Source of the DNA: Linepithema humile
Taxonomy: Eukaryota; Arthropoda; Insecta; Hymenoptera; Formicidae
Assembly (NCBI RefSeq): GCF_040581485.1
Contig: NC_090130.1
Coordinates: 19,857,918 to 19,921,917, forward strand
Reading direction: 5' to 3'
Length of the DNA stretch: 64,000 nucleotides
How positions within the stretch are numbered: position 1 is the first letter of the stretch; each line of letters starts with the position of its first letter. This document shows, one piece after another, positions 1-9,700 of the stretch. The translations under genes were made by a program, and so were the position numbers. Below the pieces are notes generated by a model that saw nothing but the letters and a program-made list of their open reading frames with translations, did no database searches and was not told the DNA's origin.

Positions 1-305
1 CTAAAAAGTGATTTTATCTGTGATATAATGAAGCCTTTAGATCACACACACACAGCCTCTTTAATGTTTAAATGTCTCTATGTTCTATGTGCTGCTGTGT
101 TATTTTATTGCCGCTTCTCCACTGTTTGAGATATTGAAATAGCCATTTCTCACATCTAATATCATTTTCTATGGTTATCTTCTTCATAAAAAGGAACTCT
201 TCTTGTAATTTATCGTTAAATAAGTATTTTCTTTTAGGCGTCATAAGCTAAAATAAAAATTAATTTCATTAAAACTACTATTTAAATGTTTTACATCAAA
301 ATATA
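1..305 (-). pseudogene. Degenerate 5' end of a hAT transposase (first copy)
   Basis: Read on the minus strand, this matches the start and promoter side of the hAT gene at 826-2697 (compare 2475-2736), including its first codons and the AT-rich leader. The reading frame is broken by several small indels, such as a CA-rich insertion near 46-56. The copy runs off the left edge of the window. After the LTR element is discounted, the leader continues in the same order as 18964-19000, so copies 1 and 2 are head-to-tail relatives. Confidence 0.75.
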
Positions 306-309
306 CTTA

Positions 310-606
310 AGGTACCTTTTCATGCTGACGCTCGACGCTCAATTTCGGCGTTAGAAGACATCACGTGACTAAAAATAACGAATTATTGGGCTTGTTCGTT
401 TTAGCTACACTAGGGCTGCTCTGGGTCTGCTCTACACAGGATAATATAGGACAGATAAATAGTTTGTCCTGTATTATCTTGTTTAGAGCAGACCCAGAGC
501 TGCCCCAGTGCAGCTAAAACGAACAAGCCCATTGCAGCGATTTTTGATCACATGATGTCTTTTGACGCTGAAATTCAGTATCAAGCGTCAGCATAAAAAA
601 GTACCT
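310..606. mobile_element. Harbinger-like MITE, TSD TTA
   Basis: Imperfect terminal inverted repeats begin AGGTACC on the left and AGGTACT on the right and continue through a matching ATGCTGACGC block. The flanking 3-bp duplication TTA is at 307-309 and 607-609. The equivalent position in the second hAT leader lacks this insertion, which supports the borders. There is no coding capacity. A second palindromic element sits inside it. Confidence 0.75.
388..530. mobile_element. Nested palindromic MITE, TSD ATT
   Basis: A 143-bp near-perfect palindrome starts GGGCTTGTTCGTTTTAGCT and ends with its complement, flanked by ATT at 385-387 and 531-533. It lies inside the MITE at 310-606. A diverged relative with the same GCTGCACTGG and GATAATACA blocks is at 25880-26003. 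Confidence 0.75.
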
Positions 607-610
607 TTAA

Positions 611-825
611 TAAAGATATAAGTTAGTACTACATTATCATAATTATTATATTACTACGCAATTACATTACTATAAATATCTTTCATGTAAAAAGATTAGT
701 ATAAAGATTTATAAATATTCAAGTGCATATTTGAATGGGTATTGTAATAATTAACTTACATTTTTAATGTTCAATCCGAATGAATAATTTTTATAATATT
801 AATTTTGATATTCATATAATATTAT
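611..825. repeat. hAT upstream region, first copy
   Basis: AT-rich non-coding sequence closely related to 19085-19285: the same order of AAAGATATA, CGCAATTA, AAATATCTTT, GGTATTGTAAT and TTCAATC blocks. It is the region upstream of the first, degenerate hAT copy and ends where the second copy's gene begins on the minus strand. No ORF seen. Confidence 0.7.
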
Positions 826-2697
826 TTAATGATATTTTTCAGATAAATGAATTTTTTTTAAAAGTTTATGATTATTTTTGAGAAAATCATGAAACTGCAA
901 ACAATTCATATCGTAGTTGAATTTTGTGCGAATGCAGGCTTCTAGAGTTTCAACTTTTATTTGTGCTTTTTTGCTGCTCCAAAAATTATTAATAATTGAA
1001 AATGTTCTTTCAGTTGGAGCATTTGAGCCAGGAAGACATAAACAGTATTCAACAATTTTTAATATATTTTTAAAAGATATTTGTTTCTCACTAAAATGCT
1101 TAAATATTTCTATCCATTTTTCATCACAAGGCATTCTTGTATTTTTTTGCCACTTTTCAAGTTTTTTTTTGGTAATATAGCTTCTTATGCAACAAACTTC
1201 ATCAAATAGTTCACCGTCATCAATATTTAGTTCTATTTTATTTAAAATAAGAAAAAGACTCTCTTCTACTTTTGACCATAATAATGGAATTTCTCGTAAA
1301 AGAATCCATTCAAATACTTCCATTTCTAGGAAAGCATTGTCCCATTGATTTAAATATTCAATACAGGTTTGGTAAAATAATTGCACATTTTCTTTAAATA
1401 ATTTAACTTCATGGCTTTGGTATATTTCTAATTCTAAAATAATTTTTTTAACATTTATAGGTAGGAACTCTTGTTGTTTACGTTCAATTAATTTTAATTT
1501 TAATTCTTTTAAAATATGGAAAGTTTTGCACATAGAAATATTTTGAGATTCTATTTTTAGAATATGTGTATGAAAAGTATAAGCTTGACTGTGAACAAAA
1601 AATAACCATGCTTCAGCAAAAGGATTGTTAAAAAAGATTTTTAAAATTGTAGGACATTTTTCTTGCTCCAAAAAATACAATTTAAGAGGATGGAACAATT
1701 TCAAAATCCTTTCTAAAGCTGGTAACAGAGTCAACCATCTGGTTTTACTGTAACCTAGTAATTTGTGATATTGAACATCTACATCATCACAAATTTCCTT
1801 AAAATTTTCAATTCTGATTGTATAGATGTAAAAATATGAATAAATTTTTACTAATATAACTTCAATATCAATTGGGAAACATTCCGAACCAGTGCAAATG
1901 CAATTATTGCATATATGGGCGGCACAATTGACACCAATTAACTTATTGTCACACATTCTTTGAATTTTATAAAAAACATTATTTTTGCCTTTTCTTTGAG
2001 CGCTACCAAAATTACAATTGGTGTTATCAGCACATAAAGCCACTAATTTTTTTGTAGATTCATATTCGTTTAGCAAATCCCAGATACAATCTTTTAAAAT
2101 ATCTGAAGTTTCACCTGGTAATTGTTTTATAGATAAAATCTTAACTTTAATACCTTCATTTGGTAAGAAATATCTAATAAGAACCGAACATAATTTTACA
2201 TTACCATGATTGGAACAATCGGAATAAATTGTAACATAATTCACTTTAGATAAATCAGTTTTTAACAAGTTAACTGAATATGGACTAAAAACATTAAGAA
2301 TTATAGCTTCTGTTTTTGTCCTAGCACAAGAATATTGTTCATCAAAACATTTTTTTATTAATTTTGAAGTGCAGTCATTAGAACGAAACGAATGATTATG
2401 TTGTACTAAATGATAACTCCAGCTAGCTTCTTTAAGAGCCAAAGATTTTTCTCTATCTTGAAATATTTCACTTCTAAAAAATGATTTTATCTGTTTATAT
2501 GATGAAGCTCTCAAATCAGCCTCTTTATGTTTTGATGTCTCTATGTGCTGTTTTATTGCCGCTTTCCCACTATTTGCAATATTAAAATTAGCCGTACATT
2601 TTTCACATCTAACATCACTTTCTGTAACTGTCTTTTTAATAAAAGGGAACTCTTCTTGTAATTTATCATTAAATATGCATTTTCTTTTAGGTGCCAT
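826..2697 (-). CDS. hAT-superfamily transposase with BED-type zinc finger
   Basis: Single-exon ORF of 623 aa. I place the start at the ATG complementary to 2695-2697, because the longer frame upstream runs into the inserted LTR. A BED-like zinc finger uses C31, C34, H51 and H57. Further on are acidic residues typical of hAT RNase-H-like transposases: a YSDCS block, a CADNTNCNFG block, and the C-terminal GSNAPTERTFS signature, which carries the catalytic Glu and leads into the hAT dimerisation helix. Proteins of this kind excise and reinsert their element, normally leaving 8-bp TSDs. The frame is uninterrupted, so the protein could be functional, but the LTR retroelement inserted 35 bp upstream of the start codon and separates it from its promoter region at 18964-19285. 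Confidence 0.85.
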   Translation of the reverse strand: MAPKRKCIFNDKLQEEFPFIKKTVTESDVRCEKCTANFNIANSGKAAIKQHIETSKHKEADLRASSYKQIKSFFRSEIFQDREKSLALKEASWSYHLVQHNHSFRSNDCTSKLIKKCFDEQYSCARTKTEAIILNVFSPYSVNLLKTDLSKVNYVTIYSDCSNHGNVKLCSVLIRYFLPNEGIKVKILSIKQLPGETSDILKDCIWDLLNEYESTKKLVALCADNTNCNFGSAQRKGKNNVFYKIQRMCDNKLIGVNCAAHICNNCICTGSECFPIDIEVILVKIYSYFYIYTIRIENFKEICDDVDVQYHKLLGYSKTRWLTLLPALERILKLFHPLKLYFLEQEKCPTILKIFFNNPFAEAWLFFVHSQAYTFHTHILKIESQNISMCKTFHILKELKLKLIERKQQEFLPINVKKIILELEIYQSHEVKLFKENVQLFYQTCIEYLNQWDNAFLEMEVFEWILLREIPLLWSKVEESLFLILNKIELNIDDGELFDEVCCIRSYITKKKLEKWQKNTRMPCDEKWIEIFKHFSEKQISFKNILKIVEYCLCLPGSNAPTERTFSIINNFWSSKKAQIKVETLEACIRTKFNYDMNCLQFHDFLKNNHKLLKKIHLSEKYH

Positions 2698-3679
2698 AGT
2701 ATGGGCTAAAATAAAAATTAGTTTCATTAAAACTACTGTTACGTCCTGATCAGACTTCACGATTCTTTTCTTTTATTTAAATACCAGACCTAGTAAACAC
2801 GGGACCAACAAAAAACTTTTAAAGAATATTATAACGCCAGAGCTGTTTTTCTCACGAGACACCATGAGCTCGAACTTTCTTACAGAGAAAAATAGCAAGG
2901 GGGATAGATATTTGAAAATACCTTGGTCGGTCAGCGTGCCTATCGTCGTCAGAAAAATCATAAAAGTCAAAACTTGCGGTAACCGGAGTCTTTAGTCGAC
3001 TCCAGATGTTTAAAGTAGGAAATAAAAACTGGCACTAGCTAGCCATATACTTGGATTCTGCCTACGGGAACCCTAATAGATAGGATTTTACCGAGTGACG
3101 ATCGGGTAATGACCACAGTCGCACGCCTAGAAGGCATGACACCTGATACGGTGCACGTGTTCAGTAGGTCTGGGAAACCGAGATGCATTAATCGCACTCT
3201 CCACGCGACCCCAGGGCCACGCGACAGTCGTAAACTGTCAAATTTATTAGATCAGTGACCCAAGGCCTCGCGAACTCATATACCGATTCTCAACCCTCCA
3301 ATCCGAAAGCCGGGAATCGGGGCAAGCACCTCTATAGACCACCCTTCATTCCGTCGTACGGTCTAAAGACTACGCCCACCTAGATCTTAAGACACTGAGA
3401 TGCACCCCACCTATACTAATTAACACCAACCGGGTTACGCCACCTCAAAAACCTACCCCCATCGCATATGGACCCGAAACGACGCTATTCCTTATTCGTT
3501 AGGGCCCCTTTTCTTCCTACCCCCATTCCAAGTAACTTAATTACCTAAACCTAATCCTATTAGTTAAAAATGACGCCATCCTCCCCCAACATTAAAAATC
3601 TTCTCACAAGACTAATTCCTATTCGATCCCCGCTTCAAAAACCTAAGATTTTCCAAATGGATCCACCCCAAGGAAAGGG

Positions 3680-3687
3680 TATAAAAA
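3680..3687 (+). promoter_or_regulatory. LTR TATA box
   Basis: TATAAAAA in the context GGG-TATAAAAA-CCC, the only strong TATA box upstream of the splice donor and ORF. Transcription is expected to begin about 25-30 nt downstream, near 3710. The equivalent in the 3' LTR is at 17540. No ATG occurs between this point and the donor at 3981. Confidence 0.65.
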
Positions 3688-3980
3688 CCCGTGTTTTGGT
3701 GGCTCCAAGCGCAATTATACCCAATTAGTCACTCAGTTATCAACCAAGTTTTGCCAAGTCCTTAAGACAGTTTTCCGGGTAGTTCTGGCCGCGAAATAAA
3801 AAAAAAGGTCGATACTTTGTCACGACCAAGTAGAGGGTTCATCACCCTGACGACACCATCCAGCAGCAGGGTGCCCACACGTTGACAAAAGGGTCCGACG
3901 CCTACACACCATCCCTCAACGGGGCGCCTGCTCAAAACCACCGTACACATTCAACTCAATCCGAAAGTATCCTGTAACGA

Positions 3981-4066
3981 GTAAGTTAGTTCATTTGTTT
4001 TATTTTTCCTCTCTTTATTATTATTTTGTGCTCCGTCCCTATAAACTTTGTTGTGCTATTTATCAG
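3981..4066 (+). other. Predicted 86-nt intron in the LTR R region
   Basis: The donor GTAAGTTAG follows ...AACGA, and the acceptor ...ATTTATCAG ends a T-rich tract. The size is typical of insect introns. Joining A3980 to T4067-G4068 creates an ATG with A at -3, in frame with the LTR ORF, which otherwise has no ATG. The same sites are at 17842-17927 in the 3' LTR. The donor could also serve env (acceptor 12138-12139) and the Tudor gene (acceptor 14361-14362). Confidence 0.65.
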
Positions 4067-4719
4067 TGAGAACTAAAAATTTGCCGCGACTCAACAATCG
4101 GCGGAATCGCTCGGACCTTTCGGCATTCGCTCTCTGCATAGCTATATTCCTCCCACCATACCTTAGATACGCGGCGAGGGTCACCGTAAGACCCGTTAGA
4201 ATTAGGCGACACACCCCACGTAGTAACTCTCGTATAACCACACACACTCAAACCGACCCACCTCCCGTATCACCATCGATTCCTCAGGAATCTCCTCAAC
4301 AATCTCCTCAACAATCTCCTCAACAATCTCCTCAACAATCTCCTCAACAATCTCCTCAACAATCTCCTCAACAATCTCCTCAACAATCTCCTCAACAATC
4401 TCCTCAACAATCTCCTCAACAATCTCCTCAACAATCTCCTCAACCCTTTCTTGACCTTTCACCACTTCCTACCCCCAGGTCCATCTCTCCGATCCTTGAA
4501 GAGCTCCTGGACTACAGACCCCCTTCGCCTGTCCGTTTCCACCCTCCTCCAGCAGAGGCTCAACTGGAGGAACTCCCACATAACGATCCGGAGTTTGACA
4601 ACATATCCGTCAACTCCGAAGCCACCACCATTGAATACGTCGAGCCTCCTCCGCATCTTCCTAACCCTGAATTTACAGGGTTTGATTTCTTAAATCTAGT
4701 CCTTTCCCCTGAGGAATAA
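4067..4719 (+). CDS. LTR-encoded accessory protein (5' LTR copy), exon 2
   Basis: The frame is open from an upstream stop at 4042 to TAA at 4717-4719 and contains no in-frame ATG. The predicted splice at 3981-4066 supplies one, giving about 217 aa. The N-terminus is Arg/Lys-rich with a short hydrophobic stretch (residues about 19-33). A run of 12 QQSP tetrapeptides follows. The C-terminal third is acidic and proline-rich and ends in alternating acidic and bulky hydrophobic residues (FTGFDFLNLVL), like a transcriptional activation domain. I know no homologue. By analogy with LTR- or 3'-encoded genes of mouse mammary tumour virus and the transactivators of complex retroviruses, a regulatory role is possible. 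The hydrophobic stretch would instead allow a membrane-anchored protein. Both LTRs keep the frame although repeat number differs. Confidence 0.55.
4297..4440 (+). repeat. 12-bp minisatellite in the LTR ORF, 12 copies
   Basis: Perfect tandem copies of CAACAATCTCCT encode QQSP. The 3' LTR has 9 copies (18158-18265), so repeat number changed after insertion or during reverse transcription. The unit is a multiple of three, so the frame is kept. Confidence 0.95.
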
Positions 4720-4845
4720 TCCACATACACACACACACACACACACATTTGTAAAGAATACACAAATAAAATTATTAGCACCTGCAATTAAGAATTAAGT
4801 TTTGTATCCTAATTATAAATTCAATCAAATTAAAATGTTGTCTTT

Positions 4846-4851
4846 AATAAA
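4846..4851 (+). terminator. LTR poly(A) signal
   Basis: AATAAA followed by a T/GT-rich stretch (TTTTGTTCTTTTT) typical of a downstream element; another AATAAA is at 4765-4770. The functional copy for the element's mRNAs is in the 3' LTR at 18671-18676. This places the R/U5 border near 4870. Confidence 0.6.
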
Positions 4852-5161
4852 TTAAACTTTTGTTCTTTTTCATTTAACCACACCCTCCTCGTTCGTCACC
4901 CCCCTCACACCTTCCCTCTCAAATTGCGCACAAAGGTTCCGCCCCGGGTAATAGGGATTCAATTCCTTGACCCAAAAAGGGGACCACGAGCGGTTGACTT
5001 GTTGACGGAGTAAAAACGACTCTTCCAGTCGCTGACCCGTCGCAAGTCCTAAACGTGCCGCTCGGCTCGTGCGGTCAGGTCCGTTTACGTCGATCGCCGA
5101 GCCCAACGAAAAAATTCTACATCTATCAGGACGTAACAGACTTGATAGAAAGAATAAAAAT

Positions 5162-5179
5162 TGGGGGCTCGTCCGGGAT
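5162..5179 (+). promoter_or_regulatory. Primer binding site, tRNA-Pro type
   Basis: The 18-nt TGGGGGCTCGTCCGGGAT matches the primer site pairing with the 3' end of tRNA-Pro, as used by murine gammaretroviruses. It lies 23 nt downstream of the LTR end, farther than the few bases usual in vertebrate retroviruses. Confidence 0.8.
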
Positions 5180-5206
5180 GAAAAGTGCAATTTTTGAGAG
5201 GTAGGA

Positions 5207-6799
5207 ATGACAACGAGGTCTAACTCCGATAAAGATAAAATAGAAGAACAATTTAATGCCGCAATAAAAAACAAAAAGAAAACTAAATCAGATACATTAG
5301 ATACACTTCACACATCCACTCCAGCAGCCTCCTCCGCTCGCGTCCCTAAACGAATTAAATTCAACGCTAACGAACCTGAAATTGAAGCGTTTTTAGTGGA
5401 GCCTAGTGCTCCCGAGTACGATTCCGACGATTCTGGTGACGAGACTATTAGACCGTGTGGTGAGAACGAACACTTAAATTTTAAACTAAGTCCAAGTGAC
5501 AGTAAAAGGGTGAAAAATATGGCGCAAGGTAATCCGTTTGCTACCCTAAAATACGCGGTCGAAGCCGTTCCATTTTTCGACAGAAAAAATATCCCATTAA
5601 GTTATTTTATCGAAGGATGCGAAGAGGCAAAGTCTATGTTGCCCCATGAGGCAGAGCCTCAATTTACTAAAATTTTACGAACGCGAATAGTAGGCGAGGC
5701 GCGACGAACAATTAGAGATCAAGATTTCGAAACAGTAGCTCAGTTAACTAAATATCTAAAACAAATTTACGGCGGATCTAAAAATGTGTATCAGTTACAG
5801 GGAGAATTAGGAAACGTATATCAAAAGAATGACGAGGATGTCGTCACTTATGCTAATCGTGTAAAACTCTTAGGAAAACAGATACGAGAAGCCTATCGTA
5901 GTTCAGAACACGCGTTAACAGATCACGACGTGCGAGCATCTTTAGAAAAAGACATGTGTAAATGTTTCATCCGAGGCCTAAAACCCGAAATCGAGCAGAG
6001 GATCGCTCGAAACTTAGACGTACAGGCGACTGTAACAGATGCCCTACGCATAGAAAGAGAGCTTCGTGCTATTACAGATTTACGACATGGACCTGCTAAC
6101 TCCGACCGAAATAATGTACAGGAAAATCGTTCCAGAATTTGTCAAATTTGCTTTAAAATTGGCCACTCAGCAGCTAATTGTAGAAAACTTATGCAAATGG
6201 CAGACTCTTTTAAACAAAATAATTTAGGCACTGAAATCCTAATTTGCCAGATTTGTAAAAAACGCGGACATAGTGCAGAAAAGTGTCGATTACGTGATCC
6301 TCAAGCTCAACGATCAATAAATATGGTGCAGGAAAATACCATAAAATGTCAATTATGTTTTAAACCGGGTCATAATGCAAAAAATTGCCGCCTAAATAAT
6401 TCTAATAACCAAATAAGTAATTTTAACAATAAGATCTCCATAATTTGCCAGTGGTGCGACCGACCGGGCCATTCTGCCAATAATTGTTGGAAAAAACAAA
6501 ACGAGCAAACAAATCTTAATAATCAAAACAGAATCATCTGCCAAATTTGTAATAACTTGGGCCATACAGCTAAAAACTGCCGTTCAAATTCTAATCAACG
6601 GGCAAATTCTGCTGACGGAACGTTTTGTCGTTATTGTAAAGAAAACGGGCACCTAATTGAAAATTGTCAATTACGCATTGCAAGCAATAATCGTAAAAGA
6701 GAAGGAAACACGGGAAACGGGAACGGCCCCTCGAAATCGGGCGTACCGCAGGGGTCCGACCAGACTTCACGCCCGTCGACCTCACAGAAAAATGCGTAA
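5207..6799 (+). CDS. gag: Gag polyprotein with six CCHC zinc knuckles
   Basis: 530 aa from the ATG at 5207, 28 nt after the primer site. The N-terminal ~110 residues are charged and acidic. Residues about 110-300 read as a Ty3/Gypsy-type capsid (retrotransposon gag fold: ALKYAVEAVPFFDR, EAEPQFTKILRTRIVGEARRT, FIRGLKPEIEQRI). Between residues about 310 and 490 are six C-x2-C-x4-H-x4-C knuckles (for example CQICFKIGHSAANC and CRYCKENGHLIENC) separated by Asn/Gln-rich linkers. Most retroviral and Gypsy Gags have one or two. The tail is Ser/Gly-rich. Gag packages the RNA genome in the cytoplasm. The stop at 6797-6799 is followed by pol in the -1 frame with about 100 nt of overlap. Confidence 0.93.
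   Translation: MTTRSNSDKDKIEEQFNAAIKNKKKTKSDTLDTLHTSTPAASSARVPKRIKFNANEPEIEAFLVEPSAPEYDSDDSGDETIRPCGENEHLNFKLSPSDSKRVKNMAQGNPFATLKYAVEAVPFFDRKNIPLSYFIEGCEEAKSMLPHEAEPQFTKILRTRIVGEARRTIRDQDFETVAQLTKYLKQIYGGSKNVYQLQGELGNVYQKNDEDVVTYANRVKLLGKQIREAYRSSEHALTDHDVRASLEKDMCKCFIRGLKPEIEQRIARNLDVQATVTDALRIERELRAITDLRHGPANSDRNNVQENRSRICQICFKIGHSAANCRKLMQMADSFKQNNLGTEILICQICKKRGHSAEKCRLRDPQAQRSINMVQENTIKCQLCFKPGHNAKNCRLNNSNNQISNFNNKISIICQWCDRPGHSANNCWKKQNEQTNLNNQNRIICQICNNLGHTAKNCRSNSNQRANSADGTFCRYCKENGHLIENCQLRIASNNRKREGNTGNGNGPSKSGVPQGSDQTSRPSTSQKNA
6697..6799 (+). other. gag-pol overlap, presumed -1 frameshift zone
   Basis: The pol frame opens at 6697, after a stop at 6694-6696, while gag continues to 6799. 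Pol has no ATG before its protease domain. A programmed -1 frameshift is therefore the likely way pol is made. An A-rich slip point is just before the gag stop (AG-AAA-AAT at 6786-6793), but it is not a canonical X-XXY-YYZ heptamer, so the exact site is uncertain. Confidence 0.5.
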
Positions 6800-9700
6800 A
6801 AAATGACCCTTCGGAAATTCGGCCCGTAACTGTAAATCTTAACAAACAGAGTCGCGTGCCTACTGTCAAAATAAAAATTAACGAAATGATTTCGCCCATA
6901 ACCTTTATGCTAGACACCGGTTCCGGTCCTAACATAATTAAGGAAAATTTTGTGCCCCAAAATTTAAATATTAATTATAATAACGTTTTACAGTTAAATG
7001 GTATAAACAATTACCCCGTTTATACACTCGGAGAAATCGCTTTTACTCTTTTTGGCGAGTCAGTAAAATTCCACATAGTAGCCGATGACTTTCCGATTAC
7101 GCAATCAGGAATATTAGGAAACGATTTCTTTAAACAAACAGCTTCAACTATCGATTACGCACACGAACGCCTAAATGTTTTTGGAAATTGCGTGACATTT
7201 TCTTCTCCGGAAACTATCGTAGCATCACCCAGATCAGAATCCTTGTTTTACGTAAGAATAGAAAATCCAGAAATAAAAATAGGTTATTTACCAAAAATCA
7301 AATTAGCGCACGGAATATATTTGGGAGATACTATCGTGGAAAACGTGTCGGGAAAAGCTTACTTGAATGTCATAAGCACTTTGGACGAAGAGGTTGAAAT
7401 TCGAGTACCTACCCTTCGACTCAGGCCCCTGAGTGAACTGCTCGACGACCATAAAATTGATCTTAACCAGGATAGTTTAAGGAAAACGCGAGAGACAACA
7501 ATACAACCTGAAAGCGACGAAACTCTTAAGATGCAAAATGAATTTAACAACGATGAATTCGACGATAGAAACATTAATAACGTTAACATTATTAATAATA
7601 ATGAAAAATTCGAAGATGGTAATAAAAATAAAGCTAAGATCAAAGTGAACAAAAATGATGACGTGTCAAATAATAAAATTAAAAGGGAAATTAAAAATAA
7701 AGATAAAATTGAAGATAAAGATAAAATTAAAAATAACGTTGAAAATAAGAATGATCCTGAAAGTAGAGAGGGAAGTTGTCAAGTCCCTCCAAAATTATTG
7801 AACAATTCTAAAAACGGGGAGGAAAGCCGTCAAACCTCGTCAAAAGAAATGAGTGATTCTATATCCTTTGAAGGGAAAAGTTTCCATACTTTTCCGAATC
7901 ATCAAATCATTCCCGGAGAGGGAAGTTACCAAACCTCTCCAGACCCCGTCGGTTGCGAGGAGGGAAGTTACCAAACCTCGCTACGCAATTCGGCACAATC
8001 TTCTTTTAAAAATTTAAAAGGGAGAAGTTTTCTATCCTCCCTAAAAGATATAAAATTTCCAAAGGTTGGATCACTCTCGAAAAATAATGGAAAAGAAAAT
8101 CAGGATACATATGTAACAATTGAAGAGCTACTGGATAAAATCCAACATTTTAATCCAAAAATAACGATTAATGACAGTATTAAGAGTAAAAATAAACCAT
8201 CTTCGAAAATTTTGACGTTATCGAAAATTAGGACTCAGGAAATGATAGATAAATTTATGCGCAGGAGGAAATCTAAACATAAACATGAAAATGTGAAAAA
8301 ATTAGTAAAAGATTGCATGGAGAAGTTAACTCCGCATGAAAATCTAAATCAAGACGCTGTTAACACTCCAGCCCGTAGCAAGTGTCTAGTAGTAGCAGAA
8401 AAATCTGGAAAGGATCGCCTTACAGAAATCGTCGACCTACTACGTTTGGAACACTTAAACGCACGAGAAAAAGAAGGCATAATAAGGCTTATTACACAGA
8501 GTCAAGACCGATTTCACATACCTGGAGAAAATTTAACTGCCACTCAAATATTACAACATCAAATTTCAACAATGGATGATCGACCGATAAACACGAGGCA
8601 ATATAGATTTCCGCAATCTCATAAGGAAGAGATAAATAAACAAGTAGAAGAACTGCTGACAGGAGGTATAGTTAAACCTTCACAATCACCGTATAATACA
8701 CCCATATGGATAGTACCCAAGAAGGAAGACTCGAAAGGAAATAAACGCTGGAGAATGGTTTTAGATTTCCGAGCTTTAAACGATAAAACAATCGGAGATG
8801 CTTATCCATTACCGAATATTGTCGATATTCTTGATCAATTAGGAGGAGCGCAATACTTCTCCGTATGTGATTTAGCTTCCGGATTTCATCAAATAAAAAT
8901 GGATCCTGCAGATGGCCATAAAACTGCTTTCACCACTCCTTTTGGACATTATGAATTCGATAGAATGCCTTTTGGATTAAAAAATGCACCTGCTACTTTT
9001 CAACGTTTAATGGATCTAGTATTATCAGGACTACAAGGCCAGGAATTATTTGTTTATATGGACGACATCGTTATCTACGCCGCCTCACTGGAAGAACACG
9101 AAAGGAAATACAATTTATTAATTGAAAGGCTTCGAAAGGCCAATTTAAAATTACAACCGGACAAATGTGAATTCTTAAAAACGGAAGTAACTTATCTAGG
9201 GCATATAATTAGTAAAAATGGAGTTAAACCTGATCCTAAGAAATTAGAAGCAGTAAAATTATTTCCTAGGCCCAAAACACCAAAAAACATTAAACAATTT
9301 TTAGGACTCGCCGGATATTATAGACGATTTATACCAAATTTTTCAAAACTGGCGAAACCATTAACTAATTTGTTAAAAAACGATACACGATTTGAATGGA
9401 CGATTACTCAAGAAGAATCTTTCGAAATATTGAAACAATTATTATGTAAAGAACCCGTATTGCAATATCCTGATTTTTCCAAACCATTTATTTTAACAAC
9501 GGATGCTTCTGGGATAGCAGTAGGAGGAATATTATCGCAAGGAGAAATAAATAAGGATCGTCCAGTGGCCTATGCATCTCGTACCTTAACAGATAACGAA
9601 CTAAAATACGATACATACGAAAAGGAAGCATTAGCAATAGTTTACTGCGTTAAACATTTTCGACCATACTTATACGGACGAAAATTCACACTGGTAACCG

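Larger units (their letters stand above)
2737..5138 (+). repeat. 5' LTR (2402 bp)
   Basis: Direct repeat of 16598-18963. Differences I see: 12 versus 9 copies of a 12-bp unit, one extra A near 3588 here, one extra A in an A-run near 17660 in the 3' copy, and C5091 versus T18916. With a TATA box at 3680 and the last poly(A) signal at 4846, U3 is about 2737-3710, R about 3710-4870 (unusually long) and U5 about 4870-5138. R contains an intron and an ORF. Confidence 0.93.

Noticed and set aside
2773..2970. 65-codon minus-strand ORF in LTR U3, repeated in the 3' LTR
   Set aside because: Present twice only because the LTR is repeated; no motif, and it opposes the direction of transcription.
4202..4465. 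Antisense ORF of repeated EEIV in the LTR
   Set aside because: It is the mirror of the QQSP minisatellite and has no independent support.
5162..5179. Mouse retrovirus contamination
   Set aside because: Only the primer site resembles MLV; gag, pol and env are Gypsy- or insect-like and the flanks are insect DNA.
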